DNA of 64,000 nt from AP-15 sp963762575 (GTDB lineage Bacteria; Pseudomonadota; Alphaproteobacteria; ATCC43930; CGMCC-115725): contig CAVXLL010000001.1 in the NCBI GenBank assembly GCA_963762575.1, positions 1,244,342 through 1,308,341 of the forward strand, in the 5' to 3' direction. The notes below the pieces were generated by a model that worked only from the letters and a program-made list of their open reading frames with translations, was not told the DNA's origin and did not search any database. Positions 53,816 to 62,992 of this stretch are shown in pieces. Both the position numbers and the translations under genes were made by a program. The stretch's first letter is position 1; each line of letters begins with the position of its first letter.

Positions 53816-54871
53816 TCACCGGTGCGCGGTGTTGTAGCGGGCGAGGGCCTCGGGACCGGGACAGAGTTCGGCCTCGCCAAGCGCATTGAGCGGCGTCTCG
53901 ACCGTGTCGAGAAACTCGTGCATGTCGGCGGAATCGGGCTCGACAAACAAGAGGCCGGTGACGACCTCGCCGGCCGCGTGGCGCTGCTGCAGGTACGTCA
54001 ACGCCGAGATCCGGTCGCATGGATCGTAGTCGATGGCGAGCTTTCTCAGCCGCAGTATCGAGCCGTCGTGCTGGACGATGGTCTCGACGGTTCCCGGCGC
54101 GTAATCGGCGATGATCTCATCGCGGCCGACGATCACGTCGAGCCGGTTGACCGCCTCGTTATGAGCGCGGACGTAGTCGAAGCTCTTGGTCGATTCCGGG
54201 TTGTTGTTAAAGGCGACGCAGGGCGAGATGACGTCTATGAAGGCGGCGCCCTTGTGCTCGATCGCCGCCTTGATCAGCGGCACCAGCTGCGCCTTGTCGC
54301 CGGAGAAGCTGCGCGCGACGAACGAGGCGCCGAGTTGTAGGGCTAGGGCGACCAAGTCGATCGGCGAGTCGGTATTGACGGCGCCGCGCCGCGCTTTCGA
54401 GCCCTTGTCGGCGGTCGCCGAGAACTGGCCTTTGGTCAGGCCGTAGACGCCGTTGTTCTCGACGATATAGACCATGTTAACGGCGCGGCGGATACAGTGG
54501 GCGAACTGGCCGAGGCCGATCGAGGCCGAGTCGCCGTCGCCCGAGACGCCGAGATAAATCAGCTCGCGATTGGCGAGATTGGCGCCGGTCAAGACCGACG
54601 GCATGCGCCCGTGGACGCTGTTGAAGCCATGTGATTTGCCGAGAAAATAGGTCGGCGTCTTCGACGAGCAGCCGATGCCGGAGAGCTTGGCGATGCGGTG
54701 CGGCGGCAGGTCGAGTTCAAAGCAAGCCTGGATGATCGCGGCGCTGATCAAATCATGGCCGCAGCCGGCGCACAAGGTCGACACCGCTCCTTCGTAATCG
54801 CGGCGCGTATAGCCGAGCGCGTTGGTCGGCAGCTTCGGGTGATGCAGCCGCGGTTTGGCGATGTAGGTCAT
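53816..54871 (-). CDS. korB: 2-oxoacid:ferredoxin oxidoreductase, beta subunit
   Basis: 351 residues. It binds thiamine diphosphate through GVSGDGDSASIGLGQFAHC and RRAVNMVYIVENNGVYGLTK. STLCAGCGHDLISAAI near residue 32 and IGCSSKTPTYF carry cysteines for a 4Fe-4S cluster. With the alpha subunit it oxidises 2-oxoglutarate (or a branched-chain keto acid) to an acyl-CoA, reducing ferredoxin, or runs in reverse to fix CO2. It is downstream of korA in the same operon (94-base gap filled by an inverted repeat). Length and sequence match the aerobic-tolerant KorB group of proteobacteria. Confidence 0.92.
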   Translation of the reverse strand: MTYIAKPRLHHPKLPTNALGYTRRDYEGAVSTLCAGCGHDLISAAIIQACFELDLPPHRIAKLSGIGCSSKTPTYFLGKSHGFNSVHGRMPSVLTGANLANRELIYLGVSGDGDSASIGLGQFAHCIRRAVNMVYIVENNGVYGLTKGQFSATADKGSKARRGAVNTDSPIDLVALALQLGASFVARSFSGDKAQLVPLIKAAIEHKGAAFIDVISPCVAFNNNPESTKSFDYVRAHNEAVNRLDVIVGRDEIIADYAPGTVETIVQHDGSILRLRKLAIDYDPCDRISALTYLQQRHAAGEVVTGLLFVEPDSADMHEFLDTVETPLNALGEAELCPGPEALARYNTAHR

Positions 54872-54887
54872 GCGGACCTCAAAAGGG

Positions 54888-54960
54888 AATTCACCACAGA
54901 GACACGGAGAGCACAGAGGGATTTGTTCTCCGTGTCCTCCGCGCCTCTGTGGTGAGAATT
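54888..54960. repeat. 73-bp palindromic repeat between korA and korB
   Basis: AATTCACCACAGAGACACGG and its inverted counterpart ending CCTCTGTGGTGAGAATT, with GAGCACAGAGGG and CTCCGCG in the centre. The CACCACAGAGGCACAGAGG motif is a widely scattered bacterial repeat. It may form a hairpin in the operon mRNA that changes the korA:korB ratio. Confidence 0.85.
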
Positions 54961-54965
54961 CTTAA

Positions 54966-56828
54966 TCACGGCAGCGCCTTTTTGAGCGGGGCGAGGGTGA
55001 CGACGGAGAGCATGTCGGCGATCGCCTTGACGATGAACCGCGCGGTCACCGGCGTGCCGTCGTAGTGCAGGATCGGCACGAGCCGTGCCGGATCGATCTC
55101 GCCCTCGCTGATCAGCAACGTGCGCAGCTGCGCGTCGCGGTTCTGCTCGACGACAAAAACGCGGTCATGCCCAGCGATGAAATCGAGAATGTCGTCGTGA
55201 AACGGGAACGCGCGGATGCGCATCGTATCGAGATGTATTCCGCGCGCTTCCAGGGCTTCGAGCGCTTCGGTCATCGCAGGTGCGGTCGAGCCAAAATACA
55301 GCGCGCCAAACCGTGTCTGCTCCCGTGCCTCGCGCTTGACCGGGCGCGGCACCAGTCTTTTGGCAGTTTCGAACTTGTGCAATAGCCGCTGCATGTTGTC
55401 GACGTAATCGGGGCCTTCTTCGGAGTAGCGCGCGAAGCGGTCCTTGCTGGTGCCGCGGGTGAAGAAGGCGCCGCGCGCGGGATGGGTCCCGGGGTAGGTG
55501 CGGTAGGGGATGCCGTCGCCGTCGACATCGAGGTACCGGCCGAATTCGACCCCGGCTTCGAGCATCCCGGCGGTCATGACCTTGCCGCGATCGTGACGCC
55601 GGTCCTCGTCCCAGGCGAGCGGCTCGACTAGCCAGTCGTTCATGCCGATGTCGAGATCGAGCATGACGAAGATCGGCGTCTGCAGCCGGTCGGCCAAATC
55701 GAGCGCGTCAGCAGCAAAGGTGAAGGCCTCGCGGGGGTCTTCGGGGAACAGCAAGACATGCTTGGTGTCGCCGTGCGAGGCATAGGCGCAGGACAGAATA
55801 TCGGCTTGCTGGGTACGGGTCGGCATTCCGGTCGAAGGGCTGCCGCGCTGGATGTCGAAAATGACCGCCGGGATCTCGGCGAAATAGGCGAGCCCGATGA
55901 ATTCCTGCATCAGTGAGATGCCCGGGCCCGAGGTCGCCGTGAAGGCCCGCGCGCCGTTCCAGGCGGCGCCGATGACGACGCCGATCGCCGCCAGCTCGTC
56001 CTCCGCCTGGATAATCGCAAAGCGCTTTTTCTTGCTCTCGGGATCGCGGCGCAGGCGGTGGCAATGACCCGAGAATGCCTCCGCTAGAGAGGAAGAGGGA
56101 GTGATCGGATACCAGGCGGCGACGGTTGCCCCGCCATAAACGCAACCCAATGCGGCGGCATCATTGCCGTTGATGAAAATGCGGTCACTAAGCTTGTCCA
56201 TACGCGCGAGACGTAGCCCGATTGGGCAATCGAGCGCCGAGAGCGCCCAGTCACGGCCGAGATGCAAGGCGTGCAGATTGGGCTTGATCAACGTGTCCTT
56301 GCCCCTGAACTGCTCGCCGATCAGCTGTTCGATCGACGCCACGTCGATGTCCAGCAGTGCCGACAGCACACCGAGATAGATGATGTTTTTAAACAGCTGC
56401 CGCTGCCGCACGTCGGTATATTCTCGATTGCAGATCGCGGTCAGCGGCGCGCCAATGACGTTGATGTCGTCGCGAAATTTAGACGACGGCAGGGGCTTGG
56501 TCGAGTCATAGAACAGATAGCCGCCGGGCTCGATCTCGGCGACGTCCTCGTCCCAGGTCTCCGGGTTCATTGCGACCATCAAATCGACGCCGCCGCGGCG
56601 GCCGAGATGGCTGCTCTTGCTAATCCGCACCTCGTACCAGGTCGGCAGACCCTGGATGTTCGACGGGAATATGTTGCGCGAGCTGGCTGGGACTCCCATC
56701 CGCAGGATCGATTTGGCGAACAGCGAATTGGCGCTCGCCGAGCCCGAGCCGTTCACATTGGCGAATTTTACGACGAAGTCGTTGACGCTTTGGATCGCGG
56801 GGAATTTCAGTTTGGACTGTGTTGCCAT
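54966..56828 (-). CDS. korA: 2-oxoacid:acceptor oxidoreductase, fused gamma-alpha subunit
   Basis: 620 residues. The N-terminal gamma domain (about 20-190) begins VKFANVNGSGSASANSLFAK and contains SSHLGRRGGVDLMVAMNPE. The alpha (pyrimidine-binding) domain follows with AAWYPITPSSSLAEAF, and RAFTATSGPGISLMQEFIGL contacts the cofactor. The C-terminal domain includes FRIRAFPFHD-type strands (TMRIRAFPFHDDILDF) and EQNRDAQLRTLL. The domain order gamma-alpha in one chain is usual for KorA. It forms the active heterodimer with KorB. The operon order (minus strand) is flavoprotein, korA, korB. Confidence 0.92.
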   Translation of the reverse strand: MATQSKLKFPAIQSVNDFVVKFANVNGSGSASANSLFAKSILRMGVPASSRNIFPSNIQGLPTWYEVRISKSSHLGRRGGVDLMVAMNPETWDEDVAEIEPGGYLFYDSTKPLPSSKFRDDINVIGAPLTAICNREYTDVRQRQLFKNIIYLGVLSALLDIDVASIEQLIGEQFRGKDTLIKPNLHALHLGRDWALSALDCPIGLRLARMDKLSDRIFINGNDAAALGCVYGGATVAAWYPITPSSSLAEAFSGHCHRLRRDPESKKKRFAIIQAEDELAAIGVVIGAAWNGARAFTATSGPGISLMQEFIGLAYFAEIPAVIFDIQRGSPSTGMPTRTQQADILSCAYASHGDTKHVLLFPEDPREAFTFAADALDLADRLQTPIFVMLDLDIGMNDWLVEPLAWDEDRRHDRGKVMTAGMLEAGVEFGRYLDVDGDGIPYRTYPGTHPARGAFFTRGTSKDRFARYSEEGPDYVDNMQRLLHKFETAKRLVPRPVKREAREQTRFGALYFGSTAPAMTEALEALEARGIHLDTMRIRAFPFHDDILDFIAGHDRVFVVEQNRDAQLRTLLISEGEIDPARLVPILHYDGTPVTARFIVKAIADMLSVVTLAPLKKALP

Positions 56829-56859
56829 CGGCTCAGGGCCTGTGAGAGACGGTCATTCC

Positions 56860-56978
56860 GTGATGTTTTGTTCGTCGCCCCCGCCAAAGCGGGGGTCCAG
56901 GGACGCGGAGTGGGGTGCCCACCCCTGCTTTCGCCAAGGGCAGGCTCTGGGTCCCGCTTTCGCAGGGACGACGCGCGG
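56860..56978. repeat. Cluster of short palindromic repeats upstream of korA
   Basis: Several hairpins built on the unit CCC(G/T)C-x-AAAGC/GCTTT-x-G(A/C)GGG: CCCCCGCCAAAGCGGGGG (about 56878-56895), ACCCCTGCTTTCGCCAAGGG (56929-56948) and TCCCGCTTTCGCAGGGA (56954-56970). They fill the gap between the flavoprotein and korA genes and resemble the element in the IS1380 transposase. Confidence 0.8.
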
Positions 56979-56981
56979 GGG

Positions 56982-58769
56982 TCAGCGGCTGCGGCATGCC
57001 GGCCCGGCCCGTGTGATGTCGAGAAGGAATTTGCGCATGTCCCAGGCTCCGGTCGGGCAGCGCTCGGCGCATAGGCCGCAATGCAGGCAGACATCCTCGT
57101 CCTTGGCCATGATGCGCCCGGTCTTCAGCCAATTCCCGATATAGAGGTCCTGCTCGAGGTTGAGCGCCGGCGCCGTTAGCCGGCCGCGCAGGTCTTCTTC
57201 AGTGCCGTTTTCGGTGAAGGTAATGCAATCCATCGGGCAGATGTCGACACAGGCGTCGCATTCGATGCATAGCTGGCCCGTGAATACTGTTTGCACGTCG
57301 CAATTCAGGCACCGCTCGGCCTCGAGGAAGGCGAGCTTCTCGTCGTAACCGAGCTCGACCTCGACCCTGATGTCCTTCAGCGCGACCGCAGTATCCCGAA
57401 GCGGCACCTTGTAGCGCAGGTCGTTCGAGATGTCGTTGTCGTAGCTCCACTCGTGGATGCCCATTTTCTGGCTGACGAGGGTCACGCCGGGCGGCGGCCG
57501 ATCGTCGACATCCTCGCCGTGGCACAATTTGTCGATCGAGATCGCGGCGTCGTGGCCGTGCGCCACCGCCCAGATAATGTTCTTCGGCCCGAAGGCGGCG
57601 TCGCCCCCGAAGAAGACGTTTGGCAGCGTTGATTGCATCGTCTTAGGGTTGACCCTGGGCATTTCCCAACGGTCGAACTCGATGCCGATGTCGCGTTCGA
57701 TCCAGGGGAAAGCATTCTCCTGGCCGACCGCGATCAAGACGTCGTCGCAGGCAATGTGCACATCGGACTCGCCGGTCGGCACCAGGTTGCGGCGGCCGCG
57801 CGAATCGTATTCGGCCTTGACCTTCTCGAATAGCACCCCGGTCAGCTGGCCCCGTTCATGAGTAAATTCCTTCGGCACCAGCCAGTTGAGGATCGGGATG
57901 CCTTCGTGCGTCGCGTCCTCTTTTTCCCAAGCGCTGGCCTTCATCTCCTCGAAGCCGCTGCGCACGACAACGGTGACCTCTTCACCGCCCAGACGGCGCG
58001 ACGAGCGGCAGCAATCCATCGCGGTGTTGCCGCCGCCGAGCACGACGACACGGCGGCCGATCTTGTCGATATGGCCAAACGAGACGCTCGAGAGCCAGTC
58101 GATGCCGATATGGATGTTGGCCGCCGCGTCCATGCGGCCGGGGATCTCGAGATCGCGTCCCCGCGGCGCGCCGCAGCCAACGAACACGGCGTCCCAACTC
58201 TCGCGCAGCAGTTCCTTCAGGCTCGGGACGAATTTTCCGAACCTAGTCTCGACCCCCATGTCGAGGATCAGATCGACCTCCTCGTCGGTGATCAACTCCG
58301 GCAGCCGAAAACGCGGGATCTGCGACCGCATCATGCCGCCGCCCTTCACGTCTCCGTCGAACAGCACGCAGTGGTAGCCGAGCGGCATCAGATCGCGAGC
58401 GACAGTCAGCGAAGCGGGGCCGGCGCCGACGAGCGCGATCCGCTTGCCGTTTTTCTCGCGCGGGATGGCCGGCAGATAGGGGCGGATATCGCCCTTGTGG
58501 TCGGCCGCGACGCGCTTCAGGCGACAGATCGCGACCGGCTCTTTCTCAACCCGGCCACGCCGGCAGGCCGGCTCGCACGGCCGGTCGCAGGTGCGCCCGA
58601 GGATGCCGGGGAACACGTTCGACTCCCAATTAACCATGAACGCGTCAGTATAGCGCCGATCGGCGATCAGCCGGATGTATTCCGGCACCGGCGTATGCGC
58701 CGGGCACGCCCACTGGCAATCGACGACTTTGTGAAAATAATCCGGGTTACCGATGTCGGTAGGCTGCAC
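56982..58769 (-). CDS. GltD-like FAD/NAD(P)-binding oxidoreductase with C-terminal ferredoxin domain
   Basis: 595 residues. N-terminal cysteine groups (CQWACPAHTPVPEYI; TCDRPCEPACRRGRVEKEP) match the GltD/dihydropyrimidine-dehydrogenase-type iron-sulfur domain. FAD-binding IALVGAGPASLTVARDLMPL and NAD(P)-binding RVVVLGGGNTAMDCCRSSRR follow. The C-terminus has two 4Fe-4S motifs: CIECDACVDICPMDC and CLHCGLCAERCPTG. Placed directly upstream of korA, it probably moves electrons between KorAB-reduced ferredoxin and NAD(P)H, so it may act as the oxidoreductase's electron outlet. The extreme C-terminal residues (DITRAGPACRSR) are encoded where the repeats begin, so the original end may be altered. 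Confidence 0.87.
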   Translation of the reverse strand: MQPTDIGNPDYFHKVVDCQWACPAHTPVPEYIRLIADRRYTDAFMVNWESNVFPGILGRTCDRPCEPACRRGRVEKEPVAICRLKRVAADHKGDIRPYLPAIPREKNGKRIALVGAGPASLTVARDLMPLGYHCVLFDGDVKGGGMMRSQIPRFRLPELITDEEVDLILDMGVETRFGKFVPSLKELLRESWDAVFVGCGAPRGRDLEIPGRMDAAANIHIGIDWLSSVSFGHIDKIGRRVVVLGGGNTAMDCCRSSRRLGGEEVTVVVRSGFEEMKASAWEKEDATHEGIPILNWLVPKEFTHERGQLTGVLFEKVKAEYDSRGRRNLVPTGESDVHIACDDVLIAVGQENAFPWIERDIGIEFDRWEMPRVNPKTMQSTLPNVFFGGDAAFGPKNIIWAVAHGHDAAISIDKLCHGEDVDDRPPPGVTLVSQKMGIHEWSYDNDISNDLRYKVPLRDTAVALKDIRVEVELGYDEKLAFLEAERCLNCDVQTVFTGQLCIECDACVDICPMDCITFTENGTEEDLRGRLTAPALNLEQDLYIGNWLKTGRIMAKDEDVCLHCGLCAERCPTGAWDMRKFLLDITRAGPACRSR

Positions 58770-59106
58770 TAGGCTCCTCCTCGCGACCGGGGTGCCGCCC
58801 GATCGCTTTGTCGTCGCGCCGTCACTCGCCCCCGATCGCGGGCGGGCGCCTTATACATATGCTGCGTGTGACCGTCATCTTCCCTTTTGCCCGGTCCGCC
58901 ATGCCCGTTCTGCACACCCTGTTGTAGATGGTGCGACAGCTTGCCTCATCTTTGAGCAACCTGCAATGCCGCCGAGGGAAACGGCTCAGCGGCTCCGTTG
59001 TTCCTATTTGGGGCGGCCGCGTCCCCGCGCCATTACAGAATCGACCATCGGCGATTCTGCCCCCTCCCGAGTGAAGTTGCCCTTAACAGCCCGGACGGAG
59101 CAGACT
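58770..59106. other. Intergenic region upstream of the kor operon
   Basis: Probable promoter region of the leftward flavoprotein-korA-korB operon. Reading frames across it overlap the methyltransferase gene on the other strand and have no recognisable content. No structured RNA or clear operator seen. Confidence 0.4.
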
Positions 59107-59916
59107 TCAGGTCTTCGGGACGAGGCCGCGGCAGGAGAGCGCGACCGCGACGAACGAGCGTTCTCCGTCGGGGCGGCCGGTGAGATAGGCCGCGCGCAGG
59201 TGACGCTCGAGGCGGTTGCGTCGGGAGTCGTCGAGGGTCGCGACATAGGCGCCGAGCCCGCCCTCGCCGCTCGCGAACGGCTCCCAATAATCGGCGAAAT
59301 CGGCGAAATCCATGCGGATCATCAGTGAGCGCTCGTCGATTTCGACAAGCCCGGCCTCGGCCCACGCTCGCGGCAGCGCGCCCGGCGCATAAATCGGCCG
59401 CGACAATGTGTTGTCGCGCGCCGTACAGGCGGAATCGTCGAGGGCTGCGGCGGTGTCCCAAAACATGCGTTGGTGAGGCGTCCCGCCGGGCGTGTCCCAG
59501 AAAGCAGCCGCGACGATGCCGCCGGGCCGGGTCACCCGGCGCATTTCGGCAACCATCTGTTCCGGCTCCGGCACTACCGAGGGCAGCACCAGCATCGACA
59601 GCGTGCGGTCGAAGCTGGCGTCGGCAAAGCGCAACGCGCAGCCGTCGCCTTTCTCGAGATGGATGCGCGGGTCGCGGTTCTTGGCTTGCGCAGCGGCGAG
59701 GTAGACCGCGGAATGATCGATCGCGGTCAGCCCGGCAAACCCGGCGGCTTTGGCGAGCGCGAAGGTCAGGCTGCCGGTGCCGCAGCCGATTTCGAGCACC
59801 TCTTCGCCCTCGGCGATGCCGGCGTGCTCGATAAAGAGCGGCGCGAGGCGTCGGCTCCAGCGGCCCATCAGCCTTTCGTAATTACCCGCGTCGCGGGCGT
59901 TAAAGACGGTCGGCAT
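59107..59916 (-). CDS. Class I SAM-dependent methyltransferase
   Basis: 269 residues. Motif I VLEIGCGTGSLTFALAKAAG binds S-adenosylmethionine (about residues 40-55); post-I Asp is in LTAIDHSAVYLAAAQ. FDRTLSMLVLPSVVPEPEQM and RVTRPGGIVAAAFWDTPGG are motifs II/III of the UbiE/methyltransferase-11 group. Small-molecule substrate unknown. ATG 59916 (MPTVFNARDAGNYERLMGRW) matches relatives. Confidence 0.87.
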   Translation of the reverse strand: MPTVFNARDAGNYERLMGRWSRRLAPLFIEHAGIAEGEEVLEIGCGTGSLTFALAKAAGFAGLTAIDHSAVYLAAAQAKNRDPRIHLEKGDGCALRFADASFDRTLSMLVLPSVVPEPEQMVAEMRRVTRPGGIVAAAFWDTPGGTPHQRMFWDTAAALDDSACTARDNTLSRPIYAPGALPRAWAEAGLVEIDERSLMIRMDFADFADYWEPFASGEGGLGAYVATLDDSRRNRLERHLRAAYLTGRPDGERSFVAVALSCRGLVPKT

Positions 59917-60043
59917 AGCTTCGCCCTCATTCCCGGCCGACGCTGTTGCGCCAACCTCCTCCGATTACGGCCTCGGGCAACCAGATGTTAACTGAGATGG
60001 ATAACCTAATGACCCAGGGGGCGGCAAGTTAGGGACGGTGCAT

Positions 60044-60244
60044 GTGAAGCGGCTCCTCATCATATCGGCGCTCTCCATTCTTCTGGCCGGCTGCGGCCTC
60101 GCCGCGGGCCGCGATGTCCGTGCCTACAATACTTGCGTCGCCCGCCATCCGCAGGACGCGATCGTGTGCGAGGGCCCGCGGCAGGCATACGAAGTGGACA
60201 ACTCCGTTTCGCAGGCAAATTCAGCCACCAGCTCCCCTAGATAA
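60044..60244 (+). CDS. Small lipoprotein
   Basis: 66 residues from GTG 60044: MKRLLIISALSILLAGCGLA, with lipobox LAGC and a short mature part containing a second and third Cys (TCVARHPQDAIVCEGPRQAYE). AGGGA at 60031-60035 is eight bases before 60044 and only two before the alternative GTG 60038, so the later start is chosen. No function is known. Confidence 0.65.
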   Translation: MKRLLIISALSILLAGCGLAAGRDVRAYNTCVARHPQDAIVCEGPRQAYEVDNSVSQANSATSSPR

Positions 60245-60315
60245 CGGTAGCCACCTGCACGGGTGCGACTGACCGCCGGCCAATGCCTTATAGATCGGAC
60301 AGGTGCCCACTTGTC

Positions 60316-61068
60316 TTATCGAGGTCGGGCCTGCATTGGTGGCATCTCGGATTGATCGTCCGGGTTACCCGAGGGATTAAAAAGGCTTGCCAACAACACT
60401 GCCAGGATACCGGTAAGAAAGATTCCGTCGAAGGTTCCGGCCCCGCCAATCGAGGCGACCGGCGCGCCCAGCCCTCGCACCTTGTCGAGATTGAGGAGGT
60501 CAGCCCCGATCAGCGTGCCGAGACTGCCGCTGATGTAAGCAAGCGGCGCGGCCTGCCGGCGCGACAGCAGCAGCGCGACGACCGCCGCCGATATAGGCGG
60601 CACGAACACGGGAAGTGCGATTCCAAGGCCGGGAACCGGGCGGGCCAGCAGATGGCACACCACCGCCACGCCTACGGTAGCCAATAGGCCGCGACCCCAT
60701 AGTCGATTTCTGACCAGCAGATAGAACGAGAGCAATCCCGGGATTACCGCGCCGCCGACATTCACGGCGACAACCGTGCCGGGCCATTCGATCACGACCG
60801 GGATCACGTAATGCATTCCGAAGAACGGAACCTCCCGCCCCGACATGATCTGCTGTTCGGGCAGCCGGGCTATCGGGATGTTCAGGTAGCTGCCGGCCAG
60901 CGAAGTCAGCAGCAGAAATAGCGCGGCGCGAGAGCCGAGACCGATGCGTATATACGCCAGGCGTAACGCCCGCACCTCGATCCACGCAATCAATACGAGA
61001 AATACCCCGGCCAAGAGGGAAAAGTGTGGCAGGGCAAGGGGAAAGTATTGAAGCCTGCTAAAATCCAT
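60316..61068 (-). CDS. DUF1614 integral membrane protein
   Basis: About 250 residues with seven or so hydrophobic helices. It ends in the family hallmark GAPVASIGGAGTFDGIFLTG and ILAVLLASLF. Other conserved parts are SYLNIPIARLPE and VAVNVGGAVIPGLLSFYLL. Found in methanotrophs, methanogens and alphaproteobacteria; function unknown. ATG 61068 (MDFSRLQYFPLALPHFS) is preferred over 61110 because the extra 14 residues are arginine-rich and not conserved-looking. It is divergent from pfkA. Confidence 0.8.
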   Translation of the reverse strand: MDFSRLQYFPLALPHFSLLAGVFLVLIAWIEVRALRLAYIRIGLGSRAALFLLLTSLAGSYLNIPIARLPEQQIMSGREVPFFGMHYVIPVVIEWPGTVVAVNVGGAVIPGLLSFYLLVRNRLWGRGLLATVGVAVVCHLLARPVPGLGIALPVFVPPISAAVVALLLSRRQAAPLAYISGSLGTLIGADLLNLDKVRGLGAPVASIGGAGTFDGIFLTGILAVLLASLFNPSGNPDDQSEMPPMQARPR

Positions 61069-61356
61069 CCTCGGTGTCGCGCGCGGGCGGAGCAGTCGCG
61101 TGCGAGCCATCCGCCGGGACTGCTAGAATAGCTGAGCATCGCCTCTTTTGTCAGCGGTTGAAAGGTGGCTCTGATTGGCGGGAAACCATGGCTGATGCGA
61201 GCTACGTTCGCCGATGGGCGCAATGACCTGCCGCCAAGCGCTGTCGGAGGAGAGGAGGAACCTGTCACGGCGACGAAAAAAGCATTGGCATTTTCTTGCG
61301 GGTTGGAGGCTACCGTACCGTGGACAGCCCAAACACACGGTCATAATCTCGGACTC

Positions 61357-62328
61357 ATGAAGCAGATCGCGGTCCTTACGAGTGGTGGCGATGCTCCCGG
61401 CATGAATGCGGCCATACGCGCCGTCACGCGCAGTGCGCTCGATCAGAGCATGACGGTCTACGGAGTGCGCCAGGGTTGGCAGGGCCTGGTCGAGGGTCAG
61501 TTCGGACAGCTCAGTGCGCGCGACGTGGGCGGCATCATTCAGGTCGGCGGAACGTTTCTCGGCAGTGCTCGATCCGCGGAATTCCGCGAGGAGAGCGGCC
61601 GGTCCAAAGCGCTTCGCAACCTCGCCCAATGGGGCATCGATGGTGTGGTGGTGATTGGCGGCAACGGATCTCAGTCGGGCTCGTACATGCTCAGCCAGCT
61701 TGGGGTTCACGTGGTCGGCATCGCATCCACCATCGACAACGACCTGTTCGGGACTGACATTACCATCGGCTGCGACACCGCCATCAACGTCACGCTCGGG
61801 GCGATCGACCACTTACGCACGACCGGTTCCTCGCACAATCGCGCTTTTCTGGTTGAAACCATGGGGAGGGAGTGCGGCTATCTGGCGATGATGGCGGGTC
61901 TCGCCGGCGGCGCGGAAGTCATCTCGATTCCTGAGTTTGAGGTGTCGGCAAGCGAGATTGCGCAGCGGCTGCGCGCCGCATTCGAGCGCGGGAAGACCCA
62001 TGCAATCGTGGTGATTGCCGAAGGCGTCAAAGAAAATGCCGCCAAAATTCTCACTTATTTCGACGCCGACAAGCAGAGGGCAGGTTTTGAGCTGCGTGCC
62101 ACCACGCTTGGGCACGTCGTGCGCGGCGCTCCGCCCAGCGCCTTCGATCGCCTGCTGGCTACCCGGTTGGGCGTCCACGCCGTCAAGTCCCTGAGCAACG
62201 GTGAGACTGGCGTATTGGTCGGTTATCAGAAAAACGAGGTCACGCGAACGCCGCTCGCGGACATTATCGGACGTACCAAGCCGATAGATACAGAATTGCT
62301 TGAGCTAGCGCGCATCCTCGCAAAGTGA
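61357..62328 (+). CDS. pfkA: 6-phosphofructokinase
   Basis: 323 residues. Phosphorylates fructose 6-phosphate in glycolysis. Nucleotide-binding LTSGGDAPGMNAAIR, the catalytic loop STIDNDLFGTDITIGCDTA (Asp base), substrate residues in VETMGRECGYLA, and ATTLGHVVRGAPPSAFDR near the C-terminus. The serine before TIDND (not lysine) favours ATP over pyrophosphate as donor. The Mg-binding segment reads GGNGSQSG where E. coli PfkA has GGDGS. ATG 61357 is the family start; the 192 bases of open frame before it are not conserved-looking. Divergent from the DUF1614 gene. Confidence 0.92.
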   Translation: MKQIAVLTSGGDAPGMNAAIRAVTRSALDQSMTVYGVRQGWQGLVEGQFGQLSARDVGGIIQVGGTFLGSARSAEFREESGRSKALRNLAQWGIDGVVVIGGNGSQSGSYMLSQLGVHVVGIASTIDNDLFGTDITIGCDTAINVTLGAIDHLRTTGSSHNRAFLVETMGRECGYLAMMAGLAGGAEVISIPEFEVSASEIAQRLRAAFERGKTHAIVVIAEGVKENAAKILTYFDADKQRAGFELRATTLGHVVRGAPPSAFDRLLATRLGVHAVKSLSNGETGVLVGYQKNEVTRTPLADIIGRTKPIDTELLELARILAK

Positions 62329-62462
62329 TTGCGCAAGTATCTCGTAATTCCGGCCAATGGGGCACGGTAGGAGTGCTGTTGTGCGGCTCTCCGTCGCGGC
62401 GACGCTGTTCGAGTGGGTCGCTGCGGCCTGATTTAGAGGCCGATCACGTCTATTGGGGGCGG

Positions 62463-62726
62463 CTAGGCCGATCCGGCAGCCGCCCACTTCTCGATCTCTT
62501 CCTTTTCACGCAAAAGACTGTCGATTTCGGCCTCCAGGGTCGTAACGCGGTCCCCTTGCCCGCTTGCCGTGGCCTCTCTGTGTTCGACAAATCGGTCGAT
62601 CAGCAAGTCTTGAAGCTCCGTGATCCTGGCTCGTTCCTGTGGAGTTAGAAACCCTCTGGGCTGACCCGTTCTTTTCCAGCCGAGGAGTGCGTTCCGTTTG
62701 ACCGAGGACCACACACGAGAAATCAC
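62463..62726 (-). CDS. Small coiled-coil protein of unknown function
   Basis: 87 residues from GTG 62726 (MISRVWSSVKRNALLGWKRT), overlapping the stop of the upstream small gene by four bases (GTGA). The C-terminal half is a heptad-like charged helix (TELQDLLIDRFVEHREATAS, VTTLEAEIDSLLREKEEIEK). The pairing with the next gene suggests a joint function, but I do not recognise either. Confidence 0.5.
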   Translation of the reverse strand: MISRVWSSVKRNALLGWKRTGQPRGFLTPQERARITELQDLLIDRFVEHREATASGQGDRVTTLEAEIDSLLREKEEIEKWAAAGSA

Positions 62727-62926
62727 CAACTTGCTCCCTGATCTTTCGTGGTCAACTCCCTTCTCCGGGCCGTGATTGGGGCGGCGGTTCGCGCGAGTCG
62801 ATCGAAGTTTTCGGCGAGCTCCAAGACTGCTTTCCTCACTCTGGGGTCGGTCAACTGTCCTGCCACCTCCCGGGCTTGCTCGGCACGGTCGAGCCACTCC
62901 AAAGCTTCATTCAAAATCGACGGCAT
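62723..62926 (-). CDS. Small conserved-looking helical protein
   Basis: 67 residues: MPSILNEALEWLDRAEQARE, then VAGQLTDPRVRKAVLELAEN and FDRLARTAAPITARRRE. The pattern WLxRAEqAR-x-VA-x-QLTDP-x-x-R-x-x-LELAE-x-FDRLA is seen in many short rhizobial hypothetical proteins. GAGGGAGG before the ATG supports the start. It is first of a two-gene leftward operon. Confidence 0.65.
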   Translation of the reverse strand: MPSILNEALEWLDRAEQAREVAGQLTDPRVRKAVLELAENFDRLARTAAPITARRRELTTKDQGASW

Positions 62927-62992
62927 TTGTCCTCCCTCATTCAGAATTAGATTTGGCTTGCGGCGCCTCTCGCTCGCAAAATTGCGTCTGCG

